Made by a program: the position numbers and the translations under genes
NCBI GenBank assembly: GCA_900290095.1
Contig: OKQS01000001.1
Location: 124,001-188,000, forward strand
DNA from: Khoudiadiopia massiliensis
GTDB lineage: Bacteria; Bacillota; Clostridia; Tissierellales; Peptoniphilaceae
DNA: 64,000 nucleotides
Reading direction: 5' to 3'
The notes under the pieces: model-generated
The model's input: the letters and a program-made list of their open reading frames with translations, nothing else
Databases searched by the model: none
What the model was told of the DNA's origin: nothing
Part shown: positions 34,349-42,428 of the stretch, in pieces
Layout: the number at the start of each line of letters is the position of its first letter
How positions within the stretch are numbered: the first letter of the stretch is position 1

Positions 34349-36841
34349 TTACCAAGGCTTCAACGGCGTCTTCCAAACTTCCTTGATCCTCCATTTAAAC
34401 TTACTAAGATCAGCCCTTCTCTTAGACGAAGCCTTCAAATAGAGCTTGTTGAGTTCAATAAGGAATTCCGGATCTATATCCTCATGGCCGTACCTTATCG
34501 CTTCCATGGACTTGACCAGTTCGGGTTTATCCTGTCCGTCATTCTGTAGATAATTATAATGGTCCATAATTTTCATTAAACTTGTATAGACCGTATCTTT
34601 AGCTTGAAATTTTAAGCCGTCCAATTTTGACAATCTCATCAACTCTCCATAAAGCCTCTTGAAGACAATTTCTTTATTGGATCTTTTTCCTATCAATTTT
34701 GATGGATTTTGCCTATCAGACCATCTGGTCATCTTAATTCTGTCATAAGCGCTAATTATAATCAAAATTAGGGCTGCTGAGAACAGGATAATCCACAATT
34801 TCTCGTATAAGGCTCTCAGAGGCGTTTTAAGCGTTTTTTCATCATCATTGGTGTCATTGGATGTATCATCCAGGCTTGATTCGTCTATAGGCGTTTCAGA
34901 CGACGAACTTTCAGTCAAATCCTCTGAACTTTCGTTTGTCGGTCCTGAACTCTCTTCAGGATGGTTTTCGCTCTCTTCGGGACTATTCGGATCTTCAAAT
35001 CCGGCCATCATATCAATATGACTGGAAGGAGTCGTTTCAACAGGAAGCCAATAATTATCTTCAGAGTAAATTTCCATCCATGCATGGGCCTGGAAGCCGT
35101 TCAGATTTCTTTCATATAATTCACTATTTAAGGAAAGAGCATTTTTGGTTTCATTGTTAATATTTAAAACATCTGAACCTGTTTGGGCTTGGCCGCTTGG
35201 CGAAATCCGATCGCCGTCTCTTGCTTGCGGTAATAAGAATCCTTCAACATATCGTGTTTTATATCCTATATCATTTAGAAGAACACTATATACGGAAGCA
35301 AAATATACGCAATAACCTTTTTTATTTGTTAAAAAGTTATCAATTAGATCCTGTCCCTCAGGGATTTCCGGGCAATCCAAATCGTACTTGTAATTATTTT
35401 CAAAATGATCCCTCATCTTAAGATAGAGGCTTCTTATGTCGGAATCGGAACCGTAAACTATATCATATAGTTCCGGATCTTTTTCTTTGACAGTTTCAGC
35501 GTACTTTCTCTCACCGCTTCCCCTATTAACCTGGCATTGAGTGAAAGCCTGACCGCTTAATACATTCCCTGTCGGAATAATATGGTCAAGTATGGCCACA
35601 CCGTTTTTGCTGTAATTCTTGCCGCTAACAACTGAACCGTCATCACTATAGAAGAAATTTGATGTAGAGTTTTCTCCAACCATAGCATTTTTCAGGCTGT
35701 TAGTATCGATAATTGCTTCCCCTTCACCCGATAGCTGGGAAAGGAGGGCCGGTTTTCCTGAATGGAATACATTTAAATTATTTTTGGCAGTCTTGATTCT
35801 GTATATCCCCGGCACATACAAAGTTTGATTAAGGGACCTGTTCCTGCTTGCAGCATCGGAAAACCAGAATACCTTGGACCTGTGGCTGGTAAAATCATCA
35901 AAATAATTTTCTTTCCATTCAAATGTCTGCAATTTTTCCCTTTCCTTCTTGGACCAGGAATTTCCGTCGAAGCTGTCATAGGAAGAACCGCGTAAATAGA
36001 ATGAATAGGAAGGGGCTAAAACCGTAAGATAAGTGGCTGTATTTGGCTTTGCAGGTCCACCGACCCTCAGATTTTTTTGTGGATAAAAACCCAGTTCCTT
36101 AAGAGAGAAGGTTTCCACCTCTCCCCCTTCGGTTGGATGAATACTGTTAAGCTTCTTTGATAGGTCCTCAACAAAGAACCAGTCGGGAGGTATTATTGAT
36201 TGCAACAAAAAAGTAAGGCATATTAAAATAAGCCCGAAGCTTATAGGTGGCCTCTGATCCCTGTTTTGAGGGTCTTGACGATAAGCATATGATGCATATA
36301 CGCAGAATAGTCCGGCTAGGAGATAGAAAATCCAAGACTTGTTTGTGCCTAGATTAACGCAGAAAAACAAGGGCCCTATCAAAAATATCAGATTAAGCAG
36401 AGGGACCGGCAAAATCCAATGAGTTAGTACCGCTAATAAACTGACTGTTAAAGTCATAATGTTATAAAAGTTTTCAGGTTGTACCGATACATCCGGCCCT
36501 GAATAATATAGTAAATAAGTTGCCACATCTACTATTTCAGTGCCTATATTTTTCCAAAATCCTATAGAAAGTAAGGGGATGGAAAAATCAAATTTCATAA
36601 AAATCTGGACAAGCAGGGATATGGCAATTACCGCTATTAGGCCTATACTTACTTGCCATATTGACAATATAAGCCCCATAACAAGGCAGACCGCCGATAT
36701 CAAAAGAAATCTTTGTATAGGTAATATTCTTCCGTCTCCAAGATAAAGCATAACGAAATAAAAAAGGCAAAATGCGAACAAAGAAGAAGTTAGCCATGCC
36801 TGCAGGTTTCGCATGAATTCAAATTTGTTGATCTTCTTCAC
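34349..36841 (-). CDS. Transglutaminase-like membrane protein (TgpA/DUF3488 type)
   Basis: The 830-aa protein has about seven to eight hydrophobic segments in the first 220 residues. An extracytoplasmic region follows with a papain-like transglutaminase core: the Cys in KKGYCVYFASVYSVLL (about residue 505), the His in GFQAHAWMEIY, and the third position as Glu in WLPVETTP. A Ser/Glu-rich linker, a further transmembrane helix near residue 695 and a cytoplasmic DUF4129-like tail come after. TgpA homologues are thought to be proteases or transglutaminases acting at the envelope; the substrate is not known. It starts with GTG 36841, overlapping the DUF58 stop by four bases (GTGA), so DUF58, MoxR and this protein are translationally coupled. 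Confidence 0.88.
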   Translation of the reverse strand: MKKINKFEFMRNLQAWLTSSLFAFCLFYFVMLYLGDGRILPIQRFLLISAVCLVMGLILSIWQVSIGLIAVIAISLLVQIFMKFDFSIPLLSIGFWKNIGTEIVDVATYLLYYSGPDVSVQPENFYNIMTLTVSLLAVLTHWILPVPLLNLIFLIGPLFFCVNLGTNKSWIFYLLAGLFCVYASYAYRQDPQNRDQRPPISFGLILICLTFLLQSIIPPDWFFVEDLSKKLNSIHPTEGGEVETFSLKELGFYPQKNLRVGGPAKPNTATYLTVLAPSYSFYLRGSSYDSFDGNSWSKKEREKLQTFEWKENYFDDFTSHRSKVFWFSDAASRNRSLNQTLYVPGIYRIKTAKNNLNVFHSGKPALLSQLSGEGEAIIDTNSLKNAMVGENSTSNFFYSDDGSVVSGKNYSKNGVAILDHIIPTGNVLSGQAFTQCQVNRGSGERKYAETVKEKDPELYDIVYGSDSDIRSLYLKMRDHFENNYKYDLDCPEIPEGQDLIDNFLTNKKGYCVYFASVYSVLLNDIGYKTRYVEGFLLPQARDGDRISPSGQAQTGSDVLNINNETKNALSLNSELYERNLNGFQAHAWMEIYSEDNYWLPVETTPSSHIDMMAGFEDPNSPEESENHPEESSGPTNESSEDLTESSSSETPIDESSLDDTSNDTNDDEKTLKTPLRALYEKLWIILFSAALILIIISAYDRIKMTRWSDRQNPSKLIGKRSNKEIVFKRLYGELMRLSKLDGLKFQAKDTVYTSLMKIMDHYNYLQNDGQDKPELVKSMEAIRYGHEDIDPEFLIELNKLYLKASSKRRADLSKFKWRIKEVWKTPLKPW

Positions 36842-38037
36842 TCTGCACCCCCTTCATCCAGCCAAATACAGGATATTATAGACTTTTCAATCCTTTCAAC
36901 CATTTCCGGATCATTCATTGACTTAAAGCTGAAGCATATAAAATAGATGCCCAGCTCTGCAAAATGAATGAGGTTGCCAAGCTCGGATTGGCCGAATTTC
37001 TGTATAAAGACCAATTGGGCCTTGTCACCGAAAGATTCCATCTTCCAATGAAAATCGCTGTTATCGAAGGGAATATCTGCCAAATAAAGCTTTAGGCTAT
37101 CCATATCTCCATAGCCTTTAAAAGGCTTATATCCCGACCGGCAGTCGGCAAGCTGGAGACTGTTATTCTTGTCCAAAAAGTTTGAGGCCAGAGAACAGAT
37201 TGAATTCAGGAAAAAATCCCTCTCATCCAGAAGCTTTTCATCTTCCGGAGCCAGCCTGTTCTCACCCTCAAGGGTAAAATATACTGAGGGAGTCCTACAT
37301 GGAGCGGGATGAACTATTATCCTCGCCGGTTCCTGCTCATAGTCCGAGTAATGCTTAACCATCCACTCCTGCATCCTTGCAGACAGCTTCCAATGAACAT
37401 GGGAAAAGGACTCTCCACGTTCCATGGGATCTATTGAATAGACCTCGTCGCTTACTGAAGTAAGGTTCTTTCTTGGGACAGGCCTGCCAAGCTCATCAAA
37501 AACCCTGGTGAATTTCACAGGCTTATCCATGTTTTCAGAGGGTAAAAGATAGCAATTAAGCATATGGCTTATCTGACTTTCATCAAAATTAAGTCTGATG
37601 AAGCCAAGTAAGTCTTCATATATGGGCTCCCTGGTTTTAAGCGTATAGGTGCCTACATGAGGAAGTGTAAAGGAAAGAACCAGTTTTTTCTCTTCTCGTG
37701 GCTGTAACATGATTTTAAGAAGCTTTTTCTTCTTATTATCAGTATAGAGGTCGGGAAAACGCAGAAAAAAAGCCATAAGATGGGATTCATTTTTTAGCTC
37801 GCAAATCCATTGGCCCTTTTCTTCATTGTTCAAAACAGTGGGATTTATGGTTAATTTTGCCTTTAACTTACGGTCCGACAACTTGCTGAAAATAATTGAA
37901 AGCAAAGGAAGAAGCCCCCAAAAAATAATGATTATATGGGGAAAGGGTCTTAATTTGGTATTGGCCAGCAAAAAAAGGATAATGAGTCCTATGGCCCAAA
38001 AAACAAATCGAGCTTTTATCCTTTTTATGAATTTCAT
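36838..38037 (-). CDS. DUF58 domain-containing protein
   Basis: This 399-aa protein has two N-terminal transmembrane helices (about residues 8-24 and 29-47) and a soluble region. The DUF58 core with the segment ERGESFSHVHWKLSARM lies near residue 210, equivalent to the family motif in which an Arg/His-Trp-Lys-xSAR run follows the fold's start. DUF58 proteins resemble von Willebrand factor A folds and usually occur with MoxR ATPases. It overlaps moxR (ATGA) and the transglutaminase gene (GTGA), forming a compact three-gene operon. The function is not known beyond this association. Confidence 0.88.
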   Translation of the reverse strand: MKFIKRIKARFVFWAIGLIILFLLANTKLRPFPHIIIIFWGLLPLLSIIFSKLSDRKLKAKLTINPTVLNNEEKGQWICELKNESHLMAFFLRFPDLYTDNKKKKLLKIMLQPREEKKLVLSFTLPHVGTYTLKTREPIYEDLLGFIRLNFDESQISHMLNCYLLPSENMDKPVKFTRVFDELGRPVPRKNLTSVSDEVYSIDPMERGESFSHVHWKLSARMQEWMVKHYSDYEQEPARIIVHPAPCRTPSVYFTLEGENRLAPEDEKLLDERDFFLNSICSLASNFLDKNNSLQLADCRSGYKPFKGYGDMDSLKLYLADIPFDNSDFHWKMESFGDKAQLVFIQKFGQSELGNLIHFAELGIYFICFSFKSMNDPEMVERIEKSIISCIWLDEGGAE

Positions 38038-38993
38038 CTGGGAGCCACCGTCTCTCTAATGATCTCATCGATAACCATTCCGGCATCAAGATTTTGACCC
38101 CTGGCCTGGGGTTTCATAATAATTCTATGTACAAGTATATCTTTGGCAAGCTTTTGAATATCATCGGGGATTACATAGTCCCTTCCCTGCATTAAAGCCA
38201 ATGCCGATGAGGCCAAAAGGAGCATCCTGGAAGCCCTGGGACTGGCTCCAAGCTCCACCCATTCATTATCACGGGTCTTTCTGCATATGGTCAGCAAATA
38301 GTCTTTAACTTCATCGGAGCATTTGACATTATCTACAGCTGAACGGATTTCGAGTATGATTTTATCGTCTGCGACAGTCACAATCGACTTGGCCATCTCT
38401 TTTAAAGCATCCTTATCCAGCATGAGCTTTTCTTCTTCCATATTGGGATAGCCCAGGGTCAATCTCATCATAAACCTGTCCATCTGAGCCTCGGGCAAGG
38501 GATAGGTTCCCACGTGTTCAACAGGGTTTTGAGTTGCCATAACCATAAATGGCTGGGGCAGTTTATAGGTTTTTCCCTCAACAGTTACCTGCTCTTCTTC
38601 CATGGCCTCCAAAAGGGCTGACTGGGTCCTTGGTGAAGACCTGTTAATCTCGTCTGCAAGGAGAATCTGGGTGTTTATAGCGCCCTCTTTAAACTCAAAA
38701 TTATTGGTTTTGGGGTTATACATGTTGAATCCGGTAACATCGGAAGGCATGAGATCAGGGGTAAACTGGATCCTGCGGAATTTCAAATCCACGGCCTCTG
38801 CTAAGGCCCTGGCCAATGTGGTCTTCCCTATGCCGGGAACATCCTCAAGAAGGACATGACCTCCGGCCAGCAGGCAGACAAGCATTTTGCTCAGCGTTTC
38901 CTGTTTTCCTATTACCGATTTTCCTATTGAAACCATAAAGTCTTTAGTAAGTTTATTGGCCTTTTCTGCTATATCTTTGACGTCCTTGCCCAT
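38034..38993 (-). CDS. MoxR-family AAA+ ATPase
   Basis: ATPase thought to act as a chaperone for metal or protein complex assembly, usually paired with VWA or DUF58 proteins. Walker A is VPGIGKTTLARALAEAV, then RIQFTPDLMPSDVTG, Walker B LLADEINRSSPRTQSALLEAM, sensor 1 MATQNPVEHVGTYPLPEAQ, and a sensor 2 region GASPRASRMLL. I chose the ATG at 38993 (319 aa), with GGAGG eleven bases upstream. In-frame ATGs at 39011 and 39029 add only short extensions. It is the first gene of the moxR-DUF58-transglutaminase operon. A TTGACA at 39056-39061 on this strand has no matching -10. Confidence 0.93.
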   Translation of the reverse strand: MGKDVKDIAEKANKLTKDFMVSIGKSVIGKQETLSKMLVCLLAGGHVLLEDVPGIGKTTLARALAEAVDLKFRRIQFTPDLMPSDVTGFNMYNPKTNNFEFKEGAINTQILLADEINRSSPRTQSALLEAMEEEQVTVEGKTYKLPQPFMVMATQNPVEHVGTYPLPEAQMDRFMMRLTLGYPNMEEEKLMLDKDALKEMAKSIVTVADDKIILEIRSAVDNVKCSDEVKDYLLTICRKTRDNEWVELGASPRASRMLLLASSALALMQGRDYVIPDDIQKLAKDILVHRIIMKPQARGQNLDAGMVIDEIIRETVAPR

Positions 38994-39122
38994 TTTATAA
39001 TTTTCCTCCATAATAATTTTAATAATCATTTACCATGCCTTGCATGTTCCAATGATGTCAATCGTCATGTTTTCAACGCATATCTAATTTATTATATACA
39101 AAGAATCCTTCATAAACAAATA

Positions 39123-39131
39123 TGATAAAAT
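39123..39131 (+). promoter_or_regulatory. Extended -10 of the tyrosine recombinase gene
   Basis: TGa followed by TAAAAT at 39126-39131, 28 bases before the ATG. No recognisable -35 box. The 160-base gap between the divergent moxR and this gene holds nothing else that I can support. Confidence 0.45.
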
Positions 39132-39158
39132 CAATATGTATGAAAGGAAGAAGTGATT

Positions 39159-40151
39159 ATGAATTTGGATTATCCCCTATTTTTTATCGACTATATAAAT
39201 TATCTTACGACCGTCAGGAGCCTGGCAGGATCGACTGTTAAGGAATATTCCTATGACATTGTCTTCTTTTTAAAGTTTTTCAGGAAAAGGCGTGAGAGAC
39301 AGGTCTATTACAAGACGGAGATAAGGGACATCCCTATTTATGATATGGAAGCCCGGGACCTTGAAAAGTGTGATATCCATGACCTTCAAGCCTACTTGGC
39401 CTATTCGGAAGACGGACGCACTGAATCTTCCAACAGGAGAGCCCGGAGGACTTCATCCTTAAAGTCCCTATTTAATTATCTGGTTAATGTCGATGAGGTA
39501 TTCGAAAAGAATCCGACGGATAAGCTGATCACACCTAAGAGAAAGCAGAGACAGCCGGTATATCTGACCCTTAATGAGGCTTTCAAATTAATAGAGACGG
39601 CGGCCCGGCAGGAAAATCGCTTCTTTAAATTTAGGGATTTGGCCATAATAGTTACCTTCCTGACTACCGGAATGAGACTTAGCGAATTGTGTTCACTCAA
39701 CCTGAGCTCTATACAGGAAGACCACTTTAGGGTCATTGGAAAAGGAAATAAGGAAAGAATCATATATATAACCGAGTCCTGCCTAGAAGCCATAAATAAT
39801 TATCTTAAAGTGAGACCCCGGGTGGAGACCGAAGCGCTTTTTTTATCATCAGGCAAGAAAAGAATCTCACAAAGAGCTGTCCAACACAGAATTGACAGGC
39901 TGCTCAGAGAGGCCGGATTCGATACCACAAGGTACTCCACACATAAGCTCAGGCATACGGCCGCAACCCTTATGTACAAGGAGGGAGTAGATATAAGGAC
40001 ATTGCAGAGGATCCTGGGCCATGCATCAGTAGGCACGACCCAAATCTACACCCATGTGGAAGACGATATGGCCAGGAAGGCTGTTAAAAAGAATCCCTTG
40101 GCAGGGATTGATATTAGTGTAATTGAAGAAAATGAAGAAGGGCGGGAATAA
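39159..40151 (+). CDS. XerC/XerD-like tyrosine recombinase
   Basis: The 330-aa protein has an N-terminal core-binding SAM-like domain (about 1-125) and the catalytic domain with all expected residues: Arg in TTGMRLSELC, Lys in GKGNKERIIY, His-xx-Arg in HKLRHTAATL, His in LGHASVGTTQ, and Tyr in IYTHV. This is typical of XerC/XerD, which resolve chromosome dimers at dif together with FtsK (encoded at 23712). Which of the two it is cannot be decided, and no dif site was recognised. ATG 39159 has AGGAAG upstream; a GTG at 39153 is too close to it. It stands alone between minus-strand genes. An integrase of a mobile element is less likely because no att sites or cargo are visible. Confidence 0.9.
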   Translation: MNLDYPLFFIDYINYLTTVRSLAGSTVKEYSYDIVFFLKFFRKRRERQVYYKTEIRDIPIYDMEARDLEKCDIHDLQAYLAYSEDGRTESSNRRARRTSSLKSLFNYLVNVDEVFEKNPTDKLITPKRKQRQPVYLTLNEAFKLIETAARQENRFFKFRDLAIIVTFLTTGMRLSELCSLNLSSIQEDHFRVIGKGNKERIIYITESCLEAINNYLKVRPRVETEALFLSSGKKRISQRAVQHRIDRLLREAGFDTTRYSTHKLRHTAATLMYKEGVDIRTLQRILGHASVGTTQIYTHVEDDMARKAVKKNPLAGIDISVIEENEEGRE

Positions 40152-40164
40152 TTTTCCCGCCCTT
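40138..40164. terminator. Convergent hairpin between recombinase and FakA-like genes
   Basis: AAGGGCGGGAA and TTCCCGCCCTT form a perfect 11-bp stem around TAATT. It overlaps the end of the recombinase gene and lies 13 bases past the end of the minus-strand gene. The minus-strand side is followed by a T-rich stretch (CTTCATTTTCTTC); the plus side is weaker. Confidence 0.6.
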
Positions 40165-40176
40165 GATTCATCATCT

Positions 40177-40428
40177 TTAGCCTTTAAGGCCCCTTGACTG
40201 CCTATCCATATCTTCTATAACAATGTCAAAGATTTCCCCGAGACTAGCACAGTACTCCAATACTTCCCAGGGCCTGTTTGTATGAAAATGAATCTTAATA
40301 AGACTGCTGTCTCCAACAGACAGGAGGCAATCCCCCTCAAAATGCTCGCTTATATATGCGTTAATCTTGTCTTCGTTAAGATCATTCCCCTCAATCAATA
40401 ATTGGGTATCATACCTGAATTCAGTCAT
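40177..40428 (-). CDS. Small stand-alone FakA/YloV middle-domain-like protein
   Basis: The 83-aa protein resembles the middle domain of fatty-acid kinase FakA (YloV). It has a YDTQLLIEG strand where FakA has YCTEF, then GDCLLSVGDSSLIKIHFHT with the HxH motif, RPWEVLEYCASLGEIFDI, and a final IEDMDRQ where FakA has IENMREQ. In FakA the HxH and the Cys of YCTEF are reported to take part in metal binding; here the Cys position reads Asp. It lacks the DhaL kinase domain, so it cannot be a kinase alone. A strong AAAGGAGGATAAAA precedes ATG 40428. It is the last gene of a minus-strand group with the ThrE pair, 35 bases downstream of them. The role is unknown. Confidence 0.7.
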   Translation of the reverse strand: MTEFRYDTQLLIEGNDLNEDKINAYISEHFEGDCLLSVGDSSLIKIHFHTNRPWEVLEYCASLGEIFDIVIEDMDRQSRGLKG

Positions 40429-40462
40429 TTTTATCCTCCTTTTAGAATTATATTTTTAATTC

Positions 40463-40945
40463 TTATCGAGTGTCATCATGTGTTAACTTTATATTTACGC
40501 CCCTTATCATAGCATAAAATGCCTCAACTAAAATAATTCCCAAGGCTATTGCCCATGCTGTCAGAAAAGCGTTGGCAGCGAAGTTTCCGGCTTCTGCTGA
40601 GTGGCCTGAAATAAAGGCATGTACAAACCTGTAAAGGGGTTTTCCAGGCACCAAGGGGGTCAGGGCCGGTATTAAAAACAGGGTTACCGGACACTTTAAT
40701 TTCCTTGACCAAATCTGTGCGCAGAGGGCCACTAAAAATGATCCGGCAAATACAGCTGTAAATAGGCCCGCTCTTTTCTCCAAGTATAGGTAGACAAACC
40801 AGCTCAGGCCACCAAAAATCCCGTTATGAATCGAGATCCTATAGTTATTGTTCATGAAAACCGATATGGCAAAGCTGCCAAGGACAGCTCCCAGGGACAT
40901 GACCAGATAGCTTGTAAATTCATCGAAGCTCATAATAAAATTCAT
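40463..40945 (-). CDS. Threonine/serine exporter family protein, ThrE_2 half
   Basis: A 160-aa integral membrane protein with about five hydrophobic segments, fitting the short C-terminal half (DUF3815) of ThrE-type exporters, with the segment TLFLIPALTPLVPGKPLYR near residue 85 as its clearest match. It starts at ATG 40945, overlapping the stop of the other half by four bases (ATGA). The two presumably act as one transporter for small amino acids or, in some homologues, other organic anions. The substrate is not deducible from sequence. Confidence 0.88.
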   Translation of the reverse strand: MNFIMSFDEFTSYLVMSLGAVLGSFAISVFMNNNYRISIHNGIFGGLSWFVYLYLEKRAGLFTAVFAGSFLVALCAQIWSRKLKCPVTLFLIPALTPLVPGKPLYRFVHAFISGHSAEAGNFAANAFLTAWAIALGIILVEAFYAMIRGVNIKLTHDDTR

Positions 40946-41769
40946 AGATAAACGCCTCCCGTGAATAGAAGGGCCATGCCTGTACCGAAAGCCATTGCCA
41001 ATGCTGAGGCTATGGCGGAAAGCAGATTACCTGCTCCTGTAAGGTAGTCACCTTTTAGAGTATCCCGGATACCGTTAGTTAGGGTGTTTCCGGGGAAAAG
41101 GCTTATTAAAGTCCCCATTATCATGGCATCCATATTAATCGATGGAATAAGGCGGGCAAATGCGGCTAAAACCAGTGAAGCCACAAAACTCTGCATAAAT
41201 TGAGGAATGAAATCCCCTCCCATGGCCCCTTTGGGCAATAGCTTTAAGGTGGGAAGCATGCTTGAAGCAGCCAAACCCGAGAGCAAGATTTCCAATCCCC
41301 GGCCCCCTACCATCAAGGTAAAGCCCATACTCATGAGCACTCTGAAAATAATGTTGGTGGACATATCTTTTTTCTGTTTATTCAGGTCCAAAAGTCTTCG
41401 CTCAGCATCTTTATAGCTTATTTTATGGCTTACCAACTCCCTTGAAATCTCATTGACCAGCTTTATATTATAAAGGTCAATGGTATGATTTTTGATCCTT
41501 TTAACCGCAGTAAAGTTGTTTCCCCCTTCATCGGTCATTGTAACCATCAAGGAAGTCAGATAAGAAATAGTCTCGAAATTATCGGATCCGGACAGGGACA
41601 TAATTCTTTCCACAGTATCTTCAATCCTATAAGTCTCAGCTCCGCTTTCAGTCAGTATGCTTCCTGCTAAGAGGGCCAAGTCCATAATGATCTTCTTATC
41701 ATCACTGAGGTGTTCCACCTCTCTGACTCCGGTCCTGATATTCAGATTTTTATCCTGCAAATTATCCAT
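40942..41769 (-). CDS. Threonine/serine exporter family protein, ThrE N-terminal half
   Basis: A 275-aa protein with an N-terminal cytoplasmic part holding AGSILTESGAETYRIEDTVERI, the conserved DUF1212/ThrE start, followed by about five transmembrane segments (GFTLMVGGRGLEILL, GGDFIPQFMQSFVASLVLAAF, MDAMIMGTLISLFPGNTLTN). In Corynebacterium glutamicum ThrE is one polypeptide; here, as in many Firmicutes, it is split in two overlapping genes. ATG 41769 follows GGAGG with a five-base spacer. The gene has an extended -10 promoter at 41786-41794, in a divergent arrangement with tRNA-Leu. Confidence 0.9.
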   Translation of the reverse strand: MDNLQDKNLNIRTGVREVEHLSDDKKIIMDLALLAGSILTESGAETYRIEDTVERIMSLSGSDNFETISYLTSLMVTMTDEGGNNFTAVKRIKNHTIDLYNIKLVNEISRELVSHKISYKDAERRLLDLNKQKKDMSTNIIFRVLMSMGFTLMVGGRGLEILLSGLAASSMLPTLKLLPKGAMGGDFIPQFMQSFVASLVLAAFARLIPSINMDAMIMGTLISLFPGNTLTNGIRDTLKGDYLTGAGNLLSAIASALAMAFGTGMALLFTGGVYL

Positions 41770-41785
41770 ACCGGCCTCCGCAAAT

Positions 41786-41794
41786 ATTATAACA
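41786..41794 (-). promoter_or_regulatory. Extended -10 promoter of the thrE pair
   Basis: On the minus strand TGt followed by a perfect TATAAT (41791 to 41786), 17 bases before the ATG. The -35 position is not conserved. Confidence 0.5.
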
Positions 41795-41801
41795 TGTGCG
41801 C

Positions 41802-41830
41802 TTGAAATGGGATTGACTATTGGTTATAAT
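41802..41830 (+). promoter_or_regulatory. Promoter of tRNA-Leu
   Basis: TTGAAA at 41802-41807 and TATAAT at 41825-41830 with a 17-base spacer. The predicted start is near 41837, about 35 bases before the tRNA. It overlaps the divergent thrE promoter region. Confidence 0.75.
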
Positions 41831-41870
41831 AACCCTTGTGCAATTGATAGAGAAGCACCGATCTAAATTT

Positions 41871-41953
41871 GCGGGTGTGGCGGAACGGCAGACGCGCTAG
41901 TTTCAGGGACTAGTGGGAGCAATCTCGTGGAGGTTCAAATCCTCTCACCCGCA
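41871..41953 (+). tRNA. tRNA-Leu (anticodon CAG)
   Basis: Acceptor GCGGGTG pairs with CACCCGC, the anticodon stem is CTAGT/ACTAG with loop TTCAGGG, so the anticodon CAG (41904-41906) reads CUG. A long variable arm (TGGGAGCAATCTCGTG region) marks a class II tRNA, and GAGGTTCAAATCCTC is the T arm. The 83-nt gene ends at the discriminator A and does not encode CCA, which must be added after transcription. It stands alone with its own promoter and terminator. Confidence 0.95.
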
Positions 41954-41957
41954 TTAA

Positions 41958-41995
41958 AAAAGTCGACTCGGCAGAAAGCCGGGTCGACTTTTCTT
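41958..41995 (+). terminator. Intrinsic terminator after tRNA-Leu
   Basis: AAAAGTCGACTCGGC and GCCGGGTCGACTTTT pair over 15 bases (one G-U) around AGAAA, ending in TTTTCTT. It lies between the tRNA and the convergent yneA-like gene and may serve both strands, since the minus strand reads into a T-rich stretch as well. Confidence 0.85.
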
Positions 41996-42017
41996 ATTAT
42001 AGTTCATAGAAAGGATC

Positions 42018-42326
42018 TTATAATTTCGGAATTAGTAAGGTCTGTCCGGGTTTAATGGTATTGCCGTCCAGGTCATTGAGAATGTAAATCTCTCTTACAA
42101 GATCTCTGACATCCTTGTTATCCTTATCTGCCTGACTTTTTGCAAGCATCCAGACAGTATCACCTTTTTTTACTGTATATTCAATGTTTTGGCTCTCTCC
42201 CGCCCCATATGCCTTATAAGATTCAAAAAGCCCAAAGCAGAGTGTAAAAAAGGAAACCGAGAATATCAACATGGAAAAAACGAAAACCTTAAATCTTTTT
42301 TTATTTAAAACTACCAGCTCTCTCAT
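42018..42326 (-). CDS. yneA: YneA-like SOS cell-division inhibitor (TM + LysM)
   Basis: The 102-aa protein has a short basic N-terminus, one transmembrane helix (about residues 13-34) and a C-terminal LysM domain (YTVKKGDTVWMLAKSQ to GQTLLIPKL). This is the architecture of YneA of Bacillus and related proteins, which delay septation during the SOS response. The promoter with two LexA boxes strongly supports this over a generic LysM protein. ATG 42326 follows AAAGGAG with eight bases of spacing; the longer open frame to 42398 runs through the promoter and LexA boxes and cannot be the true start. It lies downstream of ynbB, as yneA does in Bacillus subtilis with other genes between, but no lexA is next to it. 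Confidence 0.85.
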   Translation of the reverse strand: MRELVVLNKKRFKVFVFSMLIFSVSFFTLCFGLFESYKAYGAGESQNIEYTVKKGDTVWMLAKSQADKDNKDVRDLVREIYILNDLDGNTIKPGQTLLIPKL

Positions 42327-42341
42327 AATGAATACTCCTTT

Positions 42342-42355
42342 AGAACATTTGTTCG
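42342..42355. promoter_or_regulatory. LexA (SOS) box 1
   Basis: AGAACATTTGTTCG matches the Gram-positive LexA/DinR consensus CGAAC-N4-GTTCG with one end mismatch. It covers about +4 to +17 of the yneA transcript. Confidence 0.88.
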
Positions 42356-42365
42356 ATCTGATTAA

Positions 42366-42394
42366 AGTATACCCGAACATATGTTCTTGGTCAA
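42366..42394 (-). promoter_or_regulatory. LexA-controlled sigma-A promoter of yneA
   Basis: On the minus strand TTGACC (42394 to 42389) and TATACT (42371 to 42366) are exactly 17 bases apart. The second LexA box fills the spacer, so LexA and RNA polymerase cannot bind together. The predicted start is near 42359. Confidence 0.88.
42374..42387. promoter_or_regulatory. LexA (SOS) box 2
   Basis: CGAACATATGTTCT matches the LexA consensus with one end mismatch and lies inside the 17-base promoter spacer. Its centre is 32 bp, about three helical turns, from the centre of box 1, so two dimers would sit on the same face. Confidence 0.9.
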
Positions 42395-42428
42395 GCATTC
42401 ATATGAAAATTTTCTGAAATTTAATAAA

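Noticed and set aside
39056..39061. TTGACA as -35 of the moxR operon
   Set aside because: No -10 is found at 15-19 bases on the minus strand, so the promoter could not be supported.
39159..40151. Tyrosine recombinase as integrase of a mobile element
   Set aside because: No attachment repeats, excisionase or cargo genes lie beside it; the sequence fits XerC/XerD.
40438..40462. Small AGAATTA/TAATTCT hairpin as terminator of the thrE pair
   Set aside because: The stem is short and AT-only and no T-tract follows on the minus strand.
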